Below, piece by piece: positions 1 through 9,514 of a stretch of 64,000 nucleotides of DNA (the first letter of the stretch is position 1; each line of letters starts with the position of its first letter). The DNA comes from Inconstantimicrobium porci. GTDB taxonomy: Bacteria > Bacillota > Clostridia > Clostridiales > Clostridiaceae. The notes under the pieces are model-generated. The model searched no databases, was not told the DNA's origin, and was given only the letters and a program-made list of their open reading frames with translations. Both the position numbers and the translations under genes were made by a program. The stretch covers positions 1 through 64,000 of the forward strand of contig NZ_VULX01000004.1 of assembly GCF_009696465.1 (NCBI RefSeq), read 5' to 3'.

Positions 1-155
1 TTAGTATATCCATTAATATTAGTATTATCCAAACGGACATAGATAATTCAGGAAAATTTGAGTGATAAAGAAATCTTGGCTCTGTAGAGCCTTGATATAT
101 AAGGGCTAAGAATTATGCTTAACCCTAAAAATAAAAAATAGACGAGGTGATTATA
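1..155. other. Intergenic start of window, no gene seen
   Basis: No coding frame is supported here. There is a short hairpin around 78-91 (GGCTCT/AGAGCC) and a second weak one about 108-133 (AGGG...CCCT). The second could be the end of a leader or terminator ahead of the ABC exporter. Nothing else is recognised. Confidence 0.4.
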
Positions 156-1862
156 TTGTTAAGAAAGTTTATTGAATTCTACAAACCGTATATAAAGTTA
201 TTTACGCTTGATTTTATAGCGGCATTTCTTGCAGCAGGATGTGATCTTGTATATCCAATGATTACAAGAAACATAATTAATGATATCGTACCAAATAGAA
301 AATTCAGATTTCTTATAATTTTTGCGGTAGCATTACTTATAATTTATATTGCAAAAGCAGGACTTAATTATTTTATGACTTATTATGGACATGCTGTTGG
401 AGTAAGAATGCAGGCTGATATGAGACAGAAGATGTTTGATCATCTTGAAAACCTTCCATGTGAATATTTTGATAACAACAAGACTGGAGTAATAATGTCA
501 AGAATGGTTAATGACCTTATGGAAGTTTCAGAGCTTGCTCATCATGGCCCAGAAGATATTTTTACTTCACTTGTTATGTTTATTGGTGCATTAATTATAC
601 TATGCACAATAAATGTGCCACTAACACTTATAATTTTTGCATTTATTCCTCTTCTTTTATGGTTTACGCTTAGCAGAAGAAAGAAGATGACAGATGCCTT
701 TTTAAAGACTAAGGTTAAGATAGGTGAAGTAAATGCTACACTTGAGAATAGTCTTGCAGGTGTAAGAGTAACAAAGTCATTTGTTAATAAGGAACATGAA
801 ATGAAGAAGTTCAAGGTTAACAATATGAAATTTAAGGAAGCAAGAGAATATGCATATAAAACAATGGCGGAGTATTTCTCTGGAATGAACTTCTTTACTG
901 ATCTTTTAAGCCTTATTGTACTTGTAGTTGGTGGTGTTTTTACTTACAATGGGTCAATTACTATTGGTGATTTTACAGCATATATTCTTTATATAAGTCT
1001 TTTTACTAATCCGGTTAAGAAGCTTGTAAACTTTATGGAACAGTATCAGGCAGGAGCAACAGGCTTTAAGAGGTATATGGAGATAATGGATCAGATTCCT
1101 GAAAAGGATATTGAACATGGTAAGGAACTTAAAGATGTTAAGGGGAATATTGATATAGAAAATGTATCTTTCAGTTATGAAAATAATGAGAAAGTACTGC
1201 AGAACTTCAGTCTTTCAATACCAGCAGGTAAAATGGTTGCACTTGTAGGTCCTTCAGGTGGAGGAAAGACAACTATTTGTAATATGATTCCGAGATTTTA
1301 TGAATATGATTCAGGAAATATATATATTGATGGTACAGAAATTCATGATGTTTCACTAAAATCTTTGAGAGATAACATAGGTATAGTTCAGCAGGATGTA
1401 TTTTTATTCACAGGTACAATTAAAGATAATATAGCATATGGAAATCCTGATGCTACTGATGAAGATATTATGAGAGCGGCTAAGATGGCGAGCCTCCATG
1501 AATTTGTAATGACACTTAAAGATGGCTATGATACATACATTGGAGAAAGAGGAGTCAAGCTTTCAGGAGGACAAAAACAGAGAATATCTATTGCGAGAGT
1601 ATTCCTTAAGAATCCGCCAATATTGATTCTTGATGAGGCAACTTCAGCTCTTGATAACATAACTGAGCATGAAATTCAGATGTCTTTAGAGAAGTTATGT
1701 GCTGACAGAACTACTCTTGTAGTAGCTCACAGGCTTTCAACAGTACAGCATGCTGACGAAATAGTTGTAGTTACAGACAAAGGTATAGAAGAAAGAGGAA
1801 CACACGAAGAACTTATGAAGCAAAATGGAATATACGCAGGATTCCATGTAGTATATAAGTAA
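156..1862 (+). CDS. ABC multidrug/lipid exporter half-transporter (MsbA/LmrA-like)
   Basis: A 568-residue fused exporter: about six membrane helices in residues 1-300, then a nucleotide-binding domain. Walker A (GPSGGGKTT) is near residue 365, followed by signature LSGGQKQR, Walker B ILILDEATSALD and the switch His in VAHRLST. Families of this type work as homodimers or heterodimers in the membrane and export drugs, lipids or peptides; the substrate cannot be read from sequence. I chose the TTG at 156 because GAGGTGA lies six bases upstream; the GTG at 147 has no usable ribosome site. There is no partner half-transporter beside it, so a homodimer is likely. A weak hairpin at 1900-1930 may terminate it. 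Confidence 0.9.
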   Translation: MLRKFIEFYKPYIKLFTLDFIAAFLAAGCDLVYPMITRNIINDIVPNRKFRFLIIFAVALLIIYIAKAGLNYFMTYYGHAVGVRMQADMRQKMFDHLENLPCEYFDNNKTGVIMSRMVNDLMEVSELAHHGPEDIFTSLVMFIGALIILCTINVPLTLIIFAFIPLLLWFTLSRRKKMTDAFLKTKVKIGEVNATLENSLAGVRVTKSFVNKEHEMKKFKVNNMKFKEAREYAYKTMAEYFSGMNFFTDLLSLIVLVVGGVFTYNGSITIGDFTAYILYISLFTNPVKKLVNFMEQYQAGATGFKRYMEIMDQIPEKDIEHGKELKDVKGNIDIENVSFSYENNEKVLQNFSLSIPAGKMVALVGPSGGGKTTICNMIPRFYEYDSGNIYIDGTEIHDVSLKSLRDNIGIVQQDVFLFTGTIKDNIAYGNPDATDEDIMRAAKMASLHEFVMTLKDGYDTYIGERGVKLSGGQKQRISIARVFLKNPPILILDEATSALDNITEHEIQMSLEKLCADRTTLVVAHRLSTVQHADEIVVVTDKGIEERGTHEELMKQNGIYAGFHVVYK

Positions 1863-1899
1863 TTTAAAATTTAAAATGTACAAGGTATAATTTGGCAAG

Positions 1900-1930
1900 A
1901 AATCCGCTAGACTTATGCTCGTGGATTTTT
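1900..1930 (+). terminator. Probable terminator of the ABC exporter
   Basis: AAATCCGC pairs with GTGGATTT and is followed by a short T-run. It lies 38 bases after the stop codon. Confidence 0.5.
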
Positions 1931-1954
1931 GCATTTTAATGAAGGATACCTTCA

Positions 1955-2010
1955 AGCCTCTGTGATTTAATCTATAATTTTAAAATCTAAAGTCTAAATT
2001 AATAAATGGT
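1955..2010. repeat. Fragment of AT-rich repeat end (class A)
   Basis: The stretch ATCTATAATTTTAAAATCTAAA and its continuation resemble the right end of the repeat copies at 6520 and 33018, but the inner hairpins are missing. GAAGGATACCTTC just upstream is a small palindrome. It may be a decayed or solo end. Confidence 0.45.
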
Positions 2011-2093
2011 AAAGTTCGTGATTTATTTAACAAAATTTGTTATAATAGAAAAGAGTAGAAATTATGAGTAAAAAGTGTATATGAGGTGAGAAT

Positions 2094-3830
2094 ATGAAAA
2101 AAATAGTAATTGATGGGGATGTTATAGAGACAGATGAAAACATTTCAATTCTGGAACTTGCACGTAAAAACAACATAAGTATACCTTCTCTTTGTTTTTT
2201 AGAAGAATGCAATGGTGTTACTAAATGTGCAGTCTGCATAGTTGAAATATCATATGAAGGAAAAACTAAGCTGTCTACATCTTGTACAACAATGGCTGAA
2301 GATGGAATGGTAGTTACTACAAATTCTGAAAAAGTTCAGGAAATGGTCAAAAAAAGAATATCAACATTATTAGATAAACATGAATTTAAGTGTGGACAGT
2401 GTACTAGAAGAGAAAATTGTGAGTTCTTAAAGCTTGTTATAAAGACTAAGGCAAGAGCAAGCAAGCCATTTTTAGTACAGGATAAGACTCCATACATGGA
2501 TACAAGAAGCGTATCAATTCAGATAGATAGAACTAAGTGTCTTGAATGTGGGAGATGTATAGATGCCTGTAAGAAAAAAACTGGTACATGCACTCTTCAA
2601 TTTGAAAGAGTTGATGGCAAGAGAATTGTAACTCAGGTTGAAGGTAAAAAGTTTGAAGATACTAACTGTCTGCTTTGTGGGCAATGTGTTGCTGCATGTC
2701 CAGTTGCAGCTTTAACTGAAAAGACTGAATTAGATAAAGTAAAGGAAGCAATAGCTGATCCAAACAAGCATGTAGTAGTTGCTATGGCACCAGCAGTAAG
2801 AGCTTCTTTAGGCGAATTATTTAACATGGGATATGGAGAAGATGTTACTGGTAAAGCTTATACAGCGTTAAGAGAACTTGGCTTTGATAAGGTATTTGAT
2901 ATTAACTTTGGTGCAGATATGACAATCATGGAAGAAGCAACTGAACTTATCCATAGAATTCAGGAAGCTGGACCTTTCCCAATGTTCACTTCATGCTGTC
3001 CAGGATGGATAAGACAGGTGGAAAATTATTACCCACAGTACCTAAAGAATTTATCAACAGCTAAATCTCCACAGCAGATTTTTGGTGTGGCAACAAAAAC
3101 ATATTATCCAGCTATAGCAAATATAGATCCTAAAGATGTATATACAGTAACTATAATGCCATGTACAGCTAAAAAATATGAAGCAAATCTTTCATATAAT
3201 GAAACTAATGGGCTAAGAGAGATAGATGCAGTTTTAACAACAAGAGAACTTGCAAAGATGATTAAGGATGCTAAGATTGCATTTGCAAAACTTGAGGATA
3301 GCGAAGCAGATCCAGCAATGGGAATGTATTCAGGGGCTGGAGTTATCTTCGGAGCAACAGGTGGAGTTATGGAGGCAGCACTAAGAACTGCTAAGGATTT
3401 TGTTGAAAACAAAGATCTTAAGGATATTGATTATACAGAAGTTAGAGGATTTAAAGGAGTAAAAGAGGCAACAGTTAAAATTGGTGACAATGAATATAAT
3501 GTTGCAGTTATTAATGGAGCTAAAAATCTTTCTGAATTTATAGAGTCAGGAAAAATCAACGAAAAGCAATATCACTTTATAGAAGTAATGGCTTGTCCTG
3601 GAGGCTGCATAAATGGTGGTGGTCAGCCACATGTTTCTTCCGAGATAAGAACAAAAAATGATTATAAAAAACTTAGAGCTTCTGTATTATATAACCAGGA
3701 TAGTTCAAGATCTGTGGCTAAGAGAAAATCTCATCAGAATCCAGCTATAATTAAGATGTATAATGATTATGTTGGAAAGCCTGGGGAAGGAAATGCACAT
3801 GAACTTTTCCATCATATATATGAAAAATAG
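2094..3830 (+). CDS. hydA: [FeFe] hydrogenase, monomeric CpI-type
   Basis: 578 residues, the usual size of clostridial hydrogenase I. It reduces protons with electrons from ferredoxin in the cytoplasm and so disposes of fermentative reductant. Domains in order: a plant-type 2Fe-2S N-terminus (first 80 residues, with cysteines in SLCFLEECNGVTKCAVC), a His/Cys [4Fe-4S] site (HEFKCGQCTRRENC), two [4Fe-4S] clusters (CLECGRCIDAC and CLLCGQCVAAC), then the H-cluster domain with TSCCPGW, MPCTAKK and MACPGGC. All H-cluster cysteines are present. AGGTGAGA precedes the ATG. It is a single-gene unit with a -10-like TATAAT near 2040 and a strong terminator at 3881. Maturases HydE/F/G are not in this window. 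Confidence 0.97.
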   Translation: MKKIVIDGDVIETDENISILELARKNNISIPSLCFLEECNGVTKCAVCIVEISYEGKTKLSTSCTTMAEDGMVVTTNSEKVQEMVKKRISTLLDKHEFKCGQCTRRENCEFLKLVIKTKARASKPFLVQDKTPYMDTRSVSIQIDRTKCLECGRCIDACKKKTGTCTLQFERVDGKRIVTQVEGKKFEDTNCLLCGQCVAACPVAALTEKTELDKVKEAIADPNKHVVVAMAPAVRASLGELFNMGYGEDVTGKAYTALRELGFDKVFDINFGADMTIMEEATELIHRIQEAGPFPMFTSCCPGWIRQVENYYPQYLKNLSTAKSPQQIFGVATKTYYPAIANIDPKDVYTVTIMPCTAKKYEANLSYNETNGLREIDAVLTTRELAKMIKDAKIAFAKLEDSEADPAMGMYSGAGVIFGATGGVMEAALRTAKDFVENKDLKDIDYTEVRGFKGVKEATVKIGDNEYNVAVINGAKNLSEFIESGKINEKQYHFIEVMACPGGCINGGGQPHVSSEIRTKNDYKKLRASVLYNQDSSRSVAKRKSHQNPAIIKMYNDYVGKPGEGNAHELFHHIYEK

Positions 3831-3880
3831 GAGATTATTATAATTTTATGCAATTAAGCATATAGTATTTTATTCACATT

Positions 3881-3922
3881 AAAGGGTAATATTAATTTTG
3901 TAATAAATTAATATTACCCTTT
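3881..3922 (+). terminator. Rho-independent terminator after hydA
   Basis: An 18-bp perfect stem (AAAGGGTAATATTAATTT and its complement) with a six-base loop. The T-run is short, and the A-run on the other side gives symmetry. Confidence 0.85.
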
Positions 3923-4032
3923 GTCTTCTCATAAGTGGCAATAATTATAATATATATAAAATAAAAACACGTGAAAAAAATGTTGAAGTTATGGTATAAT
4001 TTAAAAAAATAAATAGAATGGGAGAAAATAGT

Positions 4033-5520
4033 ATGAATAATGAACAAAAGACAAGTAAATTAACATTAATACCGTTAATACTTATGATCTTTACATCAGT
4101 ATTTGGATTTGCTAATATGCCTAGAGCATTCTTCTTAATGGGATATTCAGCGATTCCATGGTATTTAATATCAGCTATACTATTCTTTATTCCTTATGCA
4201 TTTATGCTTTCGGAATACGGAGCAGCATTTAAGGACGAAAAGGGTGGAATATATTCATGGATGGAGAAATCAGTTGGACCTAAATATGCATTCGTTGCTA
4301 CATTTATGTGGTATGCATCATATGTAGTATGGATGGTTAATATATGTTCATCAATATGGGTTCCATTATCAAACGCTATATTTGGTAGTGATAAGACTGG
4401 AGAATGGGCATTTGGATTCCTTAATTCAACTCAGCTTTTAGGTGTTTTAGGTGTTTTATGGATTATATTTATAACAGTAGTTGCATCTAAAGGTCTTGAT
4501 AAGATTAAGAAGATTACATCTGTTGCAGGTACAGCAGTATCATTATTAAACATAGTTCTTTTAATTGGAGCAATAGCAGTATTAATAGCAAATAAAGGTC
4601 AGGTTGCTGAACCAATAACTTTAAATGCATTTGTTAATTCACCAAATCCATCATATCAAAGTCTTATATCAGTAATATCTTTCATGGTATTTGCTATATT
4701 TGCTTTTGGTGGAATTGAAGCAGTAGGAGGTCTTGTTGACCAGACTGAGAATTCAGAAAAAACATTCCCTAGAGGAGTTACAATAGCAGCTATAGTAATA
4801 TCTGTAGGATACTGCGTAGGAATTCTTATGGTTGGTTTATTTACTAACTGGAATGATATATTAGCAGGTAAGTCAGTAAATATGGCTAACGTTGCTTACG
4901 TTGTTATGAACAACCTTGGATATCAGGTAGGTACAGCACTTGGCTTATCACAAGCTGTAGCAGTATCAATTGGTACTTGGATAGCAAGATTTACAGGACT
5001 TTCAATGTTCCTAGCATTAACTGGAGCATTCTTTACACTTGCATATTCACCACTTAAGCAGCTTATTGAAGGAACTCCAAAAAAGATGTGGCCAGGAAAA
5101 ATGGGTGAGATCGAAGATGGAATGCCTAAGAATGCTATGTGGATACAGTGTATAGTTGTTGCTGTAATAGTTCTGCTTGTATCATTTGGTGGAGAAGATG
5201 CTCAGGCTTTCTTTGGTAAGTTAGTTCTTATGACAAATGTTGCGATGACAATTCCTTATATGTTTATAGCAGCAGCATTTATTAAGTTTAAGAATAATGA
5301 CAGCATTGCTAAACCATTTGAAATTTATAAGAACAAGAAGATAGCAGCTGCGCTTTCAATTTTAGTAACTGTAGTAGTAGGCTTTGCAAACTTCTTTACT
5401 ATAATTGAACCAGCTGTTAATGGAAACATAGCAAACACTATTTGGATGATTGCAGGACCAGTTGTGTTCTCAATAGTAGCAATTGTTATTTTCAACAATT
5501 ATGCAAAGAAAAACAAATAA
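4033..5520 (+). CDS. yjeM: APC-family amino acid antiporter, YjeM type
   Basis: A 495-residue polytopic membrane protein with about 12 helices. The first helix has the APC-type glycine motif region (FTSVFGFANMPRAFF), and the loop AFGGIEAVGGLVDQTENSEKTFPRG is typical of the glutamate/GABA antiporter subfamily. It probably exchanges amino acids across the membrane; the substrate is not determined. The ATG at 4033 is preceded by GGGAG at good spacing, better than the upstream ATG at 4018. It is a monocistronic gene with its own terminator at 5533. Confidence 0.8.
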   Translation: MNNEQKTSKLTLIPLILMIFTSVFGFANMPRAFFLMGYSAIPWYLISAILFFIPYAFMLSEYGAAFKDEKGGIYSWMEKSVGPKYAFVATFMWYASYVVWMVNICSSIWVPLSNAIFGSDKTGEWAFGFLNSTQLLGVLGVLWIIFITVVASKGLDKIKKITSVAGTAVSLLNIVLLIGAIAVLIANKGQVAEPITLNAFVNSPNPSYQSLISVISFMVFAIFAFGGIEAVGGLVDQTENSEKTFPRGVTIAAIVISVGYCVGILMVGLFTNWNDILAGKSVNMANVAYVVMNNLGYQVGTALGLSQAVAVSIGTWIARFTGLSMFLALTGAFFTLAYSPLKQLIEGTPKKMWPGKMGEIEDGMPKNAMWIQCIVVAVIVLLVSFGGEDAQAFFGKLVLMTNVAMTIPYMFIAAAFIKFKNNDSIAKPFEIYKNKKIAAALSILVTVVVGFANFFTIIEPAVNGNIANTIWMIAGPVVFSIVAIVIFNNYAKKNK

Positions 5521-5532
5521 TTTTTAAATAAG

Positions 5533-5565
5533 AAGTTCCTCACAGTAATGTGGGGAGCTTTTTTT
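5533..5565 (+). terminator. Terminator after yjeM-like gene
   Basis: AAGTTCCTCACA pairs with TGTGGGGAGCTT (including G-U pairs) and is followed by seven T. Confidence 0.85.
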
Positions 5566-5604
5566 GCGCTCGAATATCACTTGGCTTTCTGCAAATACTA
5601 ATAA

Positions 5605-5638
5605 TAATTTAGAATTTAAAATTTATCATTAAAATAAG
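5605..5638. repeat. Class A repeat end fragment before SDR gene
   Basis: AATTTAGAATTTAAAATTTA matches the outer end of the copies at 6520 and 26593 but has no inner hairpins. It directly precedes the ribosome site of the next gene. Confidence 0.4.
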
Positions 5639-5650
5639 GAGTGATATAAG

Positions 5651-6517
5651 ATGGATAGTTTTCCTAAGAGTTTTCCTGCTCAACATCAGGATAGTCAGCC
5701 AGGGATTGAGTTACAGATGATGCCTCAGCCTGTTTATATAAAAGATGGTTATAATAAAATTACTGATAGACTTAAAGATAAAGTTGCTGTAATTACAGGT
5801 GGTGACAGTGGTATTGGAAAAGCTGTATCATTTGCTTTTTCAAAGCAGGGGGCAAAAGTAAACATAGTTTGCACCGAAAAAGAAAAATGTGATGCAGAAG
5901 AAACAAAGAAGGAAATTGAACTTGAAGGCGGAACGTGTGATATATATTATGGAGATGTTAAAGATGAGCAGTTCTGTATAAGCGTAATAGAAGGAGTCAT
6001 CAAGAAATATGCCACAATAGATGTTCTGGTAAATAATGCAGCTGTTCAGTATCCTCAGCAGAAGATTGAAGATATAACAACACAGCAGATGAAGGAAACT
6101 TTTGAAACAAATATATTCAGCTATTTCTATTTTACTAAAGCAGCTATGAAATATCTTAAGAAAGGTTCAAGTATAATCAATACAAGTTCAATAACTGCAT
6201 TTAAAGGCAGCAAGGACCTTATTGATTATTCAGCTACAAAAGGAGCAATAGCTTCATTTACAAGATCACTGGCAACAAATCTTGCAGATAAGGGTATAAG
6301 AGTTAATGCTGTAGCACCTGGTCCTATATGGACTCCACTTATAGTATCTTCATTCGATTCAACAAAAGTGTCACAGTTTGGAACTGATAATCCAATGAAG
6401 AGGGCAGGTCAGCCAGTAGAAGTAGCAGGAGCATATGTATTTTTAGCTTCATATGATGCATCATACATAACTGGTCAGACAATACACGTAAACGGCGGAG
6501 AAATCATCAACGGGTAA
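5651..6517 (+). CDS. SDR-family oxidoreductase (YghA/GSP39-like)
   Basis: 288 residues. A 40-residue N-terminal tail rich in Pro and Gln precedes a classical short-chain dehydrogenase fold. Motifs: cofactor site TGGDSGIG near residue 50, NNAA, a catalytic Ser in NTSS, YSATK (Tyr and Lys), and GPIWTPL. The N-terminal extension is typical of the general-stress glucose/aldehyde dehydrogenase-like group (YghA, YdaD). It acts as an NAD(P)-dependent cytoplasmic enzyme with unknown substrate. It has its own AAGGAGTGAT ribosome site. A modular repeat starts almost at its stop codon. Confidence 0.85.
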   Translation: MDSFPKSFPAQHQDSQPGIELQMMPQPVYIKDGYNKITDRLKDKVAVITGGDSGIGKAVSFAFSKQGAKVNIVCTEKEKCDAEETKKEIELEGGTCDIYYGDVKDEQFCISVIEGVIKKYATIDVLVNNAAVQYPQQKIEDITTQQMKETFETNIFSYFYFTKAAMKYLKKGSSIINTSSITAFKGSKDLIDYSATKGAIASFTRSLATNLADKGIRVNAVAPGPIWTPLIVSSFDSTKVSQFGTDNPMKRAGQPVEVAGAYVFLASYDASYITGQTIHVNGGEIING

Positions 6518-6519
6518 TA

Positions 6520-6728
6520 AATTTAGAATTTAAAAATTAAAATTTAAAATTGAGGAAGGAATCAGCATGCTGATTCCTTTATTTTATATGGAGGCGCTGC
6601 CTCCAAACCGCTTAATTCTCTAATTGATAATTAAGAAGAGTTTTAAAGAGGAGAATTCTCCTCTTTTTTCGAAACTCCCACGGAGTTTCATCCATAATTT
6701 TAAATTCTAAAATATAAATTTTAAATTA
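6520..6728. repeat. Modular hairpin repeat, copy 1 (AT-rich ends, class A)
   Basis: Four inner hairpins between AT-rich ends: 6558-6577 (GGAATCAGC/GCTGATTCC), 6590-6604 (GGAGGC/GCCTCC), 6646-6665 (AAGAGGAGAA/TTCTCCTCTT) and 6671-6689 (GAAACTCC/GGAGTTTC). The AT-rich ends are roughly inverted copies of each other. The third hairpin is followed by a T-run and could end transcription. The order matches the copies at 26593 and 33018. Confidence 0.85.
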
Positions 6729-6844
6729 CTTCTAAACATTTAAAAATATTGAAAAAGTATTTTTATGTTATACCGTAATTAATTGAAAAGGATAATGTAT
6801 AATAATAAGTAGAGTGAAAAATTATTTATATGATGGGAGATAAT

Positions 6845-7618
6845 ATGATGCAGAGCTATACAATTGTAACTGGAGCAAGCTGTGGTATTGGATATGAAAT
6901 AGCACAGCTTTTTGCTAAGGATAAGAATAATCTGATTTTAGTTGCACGAAATGAAGAAAAATTAAATGAGATAAAAAAAGACTTTGAGCAGAAGTATAAG
7001 ATAAATGTAATAGTAATAAGGCTTGACCTTAGTGTGGATAATGATGTTGATTACCTATATGAATATGTGGAAAAAAATAAAATCGTTGTGGATAATTTAA
7101 TTAATAATGCCGGCATAGGAAACTTTGGTGAATTTTATAAAGCAGACTGTACTAAAGATCTTGATATGATAAAGCTTAATGTTTATTCACTGACTAAACT
7201 TATGAAATTATTCCTACCTAACATGATAAAAAGAAATAAAGGAGGAATATTAAATGTTGCATCTACTGCTGCATTTGGTGTTGGACCTATGATGTCAGTA
7301 TATTATGCAACAAAGAGTTATGTATTGTCATTAACTGAATCAGTAAGTGCAGAGGTTAAAGGCACAAACGTTAAGATTGCAGCTATATGTCCAGGACCTG
7401 TTGATACTGGATTCCAAGGAAAAGCAGGAGTTAAGAAAGCTAAGATTGCTAAGGGGTATATGATGAAGGCCGATGAGGTAGCTAGAGATGCATATAAGAA
7501 GTACAATAAGGGAAAAACTATAATTATTCCTGGGTATAAAAATAAAGTACTGGTACAGAGTTTTAGATTTTTACCAAGGAAGGTTATTGGTATGGCAGCA
7601 CTTAGGTTAAATAAATAG
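6845..7618 (+). CDS. SDR-family oxidoreductase (DltE/YqjQ-like)
   Basis: About 257 residues with the SDR cofactor motif TGASCGIG at the N-terminus, NNAG near residue 85, a catalytic Ser in NVAST, YYATKSYV with Tyr/Lys, and CPGPVDTGF. It resembles the short-chain reductases of unknown substrate that keep a C-terminal basic helix (SFRFLPRKVIGMAALRLNK). The ATG at 6845 is chosen because GGGAGAT lies just upstream; the ATG at 6848 is also possible. A HAD phosphatase follows after 20 bases, so the two are probably co-transcribed. Confidence 0.82.
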   Translation: MMQSYTIVTGASCGIGYEIAQLFAKDKNNLILVARNEEKLNEIKKDFEQKYKINVIVIRLDLSVDNDVDYLYEYVEKNKIVVDNLINNAGIGNFGEFYKADCTKDLDMIKLNVYSLTKLMKLFLPNMIKRNKGGILNVASTAAFGVGPMMSVYYATKSYVLSLTESVSAEVKGTNVKIAAICPGPVDTGFQGKAGVKKAKIAKGYMMKADEVARDAYKKYNKGKTIIIPGYKNKVLVQSFRFLPRKVIGMAALRLNK

Positions 7619-7638
7619 TAAGAATAGGGGATGTTATT

Positions 7639-8457
7639 ATGGGCTTATTTAGTGGATACTTATTAATTACTGACATGGACGGTACTCTTCTTGATGATGA
7701 GAGAAACATATCAAATGAAAACATACAGGCTATAAAGGAATTTATTGCTGAAGGCGGAAGTTTTACTATAGCTACGGGCAGAACTGTGGAATCAGCAAGA
7801 CGTTATATAGATAGATATTTTAAAGATATACATATTGGAGCTCCTGTTGCTTTGTATAATGGTGGCAAGATATATGATTTCAGCAAAGAAGAAACTGTGT
7901 GGGAGACATATGTAAGCGGTCATAGTAAAGATGTCTATAAAAAAATAAAAAAAGACCATCCGGAGTTAGGACTAGAAATTTATTCAGATGAAGTAACATA
8001 CATATATAATAGATGCAGGTTTACAGATAGATATAAGAATCTACATTACAAAGTTGAATATGATACTGACGACAGCATATTTGATAAGGACTGGACAAAA
8101 GCTCTTATTATCGGCGAAAAAGAAGATATGGATAAGTTTGAGGATGTAGCAAGAAATCATTACGATATAAGCAATATTGTAAGGAGTGCAGCTAATTACC
8201 TTGAAGTACTTCCAGATGGTACGTCTAAAGGATGCCAGATAGAAAAGATTTGTGAGATAACAGGTTTTGATCTTAATAAGACGATAGCCCTTGGTGATGA
8301 GATGAATGATCTTGATATGATCTTAAAGTGTAAATATGGATTTGCGGTGGCTAATGGAAATCCCCATCTTTTAGAAAAAGCAAAGCACAAGACAGTAAGC
8401 AATAATGAAAGTGCAATAAAAGCAGTAATAGAATACGTAAGAGAAAAAATAAAATAA
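7639..8457 (+). CDS. Cof-type HAD-IIB phosphatase
   Basis: 272 residues. HAD motif I is DMDGTLLDD near residue 13. Motif II is a Thr in IATGRT, motif III is the Lys in SKGCQ, and motif IV is GDEMNDLDMI. A Cof-type cap domain lies between. Enzymes of this class hydrolyse sugar phosphates or nucleotides in the cytosol; the specific substrate is unknown. GGGGATG precedes the ATG. It ends before a clear terminator at 8499. Confidence 0.88.
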   Translation: MGLFSGYLLITDMDGTLLDDERNISNENIQAIKEFIAEGGSFTIATGRTVESARRYIDRYFKDIHIGAPVALYNGGKIYDFSKEETVWETYVSGHSKDVYKKIKKDHPELGLEIYSDEVTYIYNRCRFTDRYKNLHYKVEYDTDDSIFDKDWTKALIIGEKEDMDKFEDVARNHYDISNIVRSAANYLEVLPDGTSKGCQIEKICEITGFDLNKTIALGDEMNDLDMILKCKYGFAVANGNPHLLEKAKHKTVSNNESAIKAVIEYVREKIK

Positions 8458-8498
8458 CTATAAAAACATATTACTTTTGAGATGTTTTTTATGTGATT

Positions 8499-8523
8499 AG
8501 AGCTACTATGTAGCTCTTTTTTT
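8499..8523 (+). terminator. Terminator after HAD phosphatase
   Basis: AGAGCTAC/GTAGCTCT, a perfect 8-bp stem with a three-base loop, followed by a T-run. Confidence 0.85.
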
Positions 8524-8566
8524 ATTATATAACTATATTTCCATATAAATTTTTGCATGTAAGGCA

Positions 8567-8629
8567 TTGACATTAGGAAAAATATACTATATTATATCAT
8601 CATACGATATATCGCAACTCGATATATCA
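8567..8629 (+). promoter_or_regulatory. Promoter with tandem operator-like repeats for padR operon
   Basis: TTGACA at 8567-8572, a 17-base spacer and TATTAT at 8590-8595 form a good sigma-A promoter. Just downstream lie CGATATATCG (8605-8614, a perfect palindrome) and CGATATATCA (8620-8629), spaced 15 bases apart. PadR proteins usually repress their own operon by binding such dyads, so these are the likely operators. Confidence 0.7.
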
Positions 8630-8646
8630 GATAAGGAAGTGTGAAA

Positions 8647-8967
8647 ATGGCAGATAATTTAGAAAAACATATTCCACTAACCGAGAGCACATATTACATT
8701 TTATTATCATTGACTGAGGAGATGCATGGTTATGGAATTATGCAGAAGGTTGACGAGATGAGCAAGGGCAATGTAAAGCTTGGGCCAGGAACATTGTATG
8801 GCGCACTCTCTAAACTTCTTAAGCAGGGATTTATAAAAGAAATACAGGATGATACAAGAAGGAAGAATTATGTTCTTACAGAATGTGGAATGGAGCTTGT
8901 AAAAATGCAGCATGAAAGAATAAAGATTCTTTATGATAATGGTGTAAAAATCGTAGAGGAGAAGTGA
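8647..8967 (+). CDS. PadR-family transcriptional regulator
   Basis: 106 residues, the minimal PadR winged helix: LTESTYYILLSLTEEMHGYGIMQ, then the GPGTLYGALSKLLKQGFI recognition helix and wing, then DDTRRKNYVLTECG and a short dimerisation helix. It is predicted to repress this operon and to lift repression when its ligand, often a drug or membrane stress, is present. The ATG at 8647 fits AAGGAAG better than the GTG at 8641. The next gene starts 8 bases later. Confidence 0.9.
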   Translation: MADNLEKHIPLTESTYYILLSLTEEMHGYGIMQKVDEMSKGNVKLGPGTLYGALSKLLKQGFIKEIQDDTRRKNYVLTECGMELVKMQHERIKILYDNGVKIVEEK

Positions 8968-8974
8968 CAGGGAA

Positions 8975-9505
8975 ATGGATGAAGGGATTACTGTAAAAAA
9001 GTTATTTTGGGCTTGGAATTATGAAAAAGAAGAAAAATGGCTTAGAGAAATGAGCAATAAAGGTTATGAATTTTCTTCATGGAGTATAGGAAAATATAGA
9101 TTTAAGAAGACTGAACCTAAGGATATTATATATAAACTTGATTATAATCCATTGTGGTGCAGAAATAGTGGCGGTTATATGGAATTTATCAAAGAATGCG
9201 GTTGGGAATTCTGTGACAGCATGTGTGGATGGAATCTATACAAGTGTGATGCTGATAAGTGTCTATCTGAAGAAATTTATACAGGTAAAGATAAAATAAA
9301 GATAATGCATAGGATTGGAACTTATATAGTGGCCTTATCTTTGTTAGAGGGATTCTTCTTCTTCATGGGATTTATAAAACCAATGATTCAGGGAAAATGG
9401 CCAGGAGCGATCGATACAATATTATGGAGCTTTTTAATATTAGAATTTTTATTTATAGATATAAATCTCTATGCAGCTTATAGGAAAAAGAAAAAGGATT
9501 TATAG
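8975..9505 (+). CDS. DUF2812 membrane protein
   Basis: 176 residues. The N-terminal 100 residues are a soluble DUF2812 domain (WAWNYEKEEKWLREMSNKGY, then a W-rich segment ending GWNLYKC), followed by two membrane helices (about 115-135 and 145-165) and a basic tail. DUF2812 genes usually follow padR genes, as here. The function is unknown; a sensing or accessory role for the downstream ABC exporter is an inference. Confidence 0.8.
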   Translation: MDEGITVKKLFWAWNYEKEEKWLREMSNKGYEFSSWSIGKYRFKKTEPKDIIYKLDYNPLWCRNSGGYMEFIKECGWEFCDSMCGWNLYKCDADKCLSEEIYTGKDKIKIMHRIGTYIVALSLLEGFFFFMGFIKPMIQGKWPGAIDTILWSFLILEFLFIDINLYAAYRKKKKDL

Positions 9506-9514
9506 GAGGAATTT

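Noticed and set aside
6520-6728. CRISPR-like array
   Set aside because: The repeats are different inverted modules present once per locus, not identical direct repeats with spacers.
8196-8573. 125-residue frame opposite the HAD phosphatase
   Set aside because: It lies antisense to a clear enzyme, its composition mirrors that gene, and no ribosome site precedes it.
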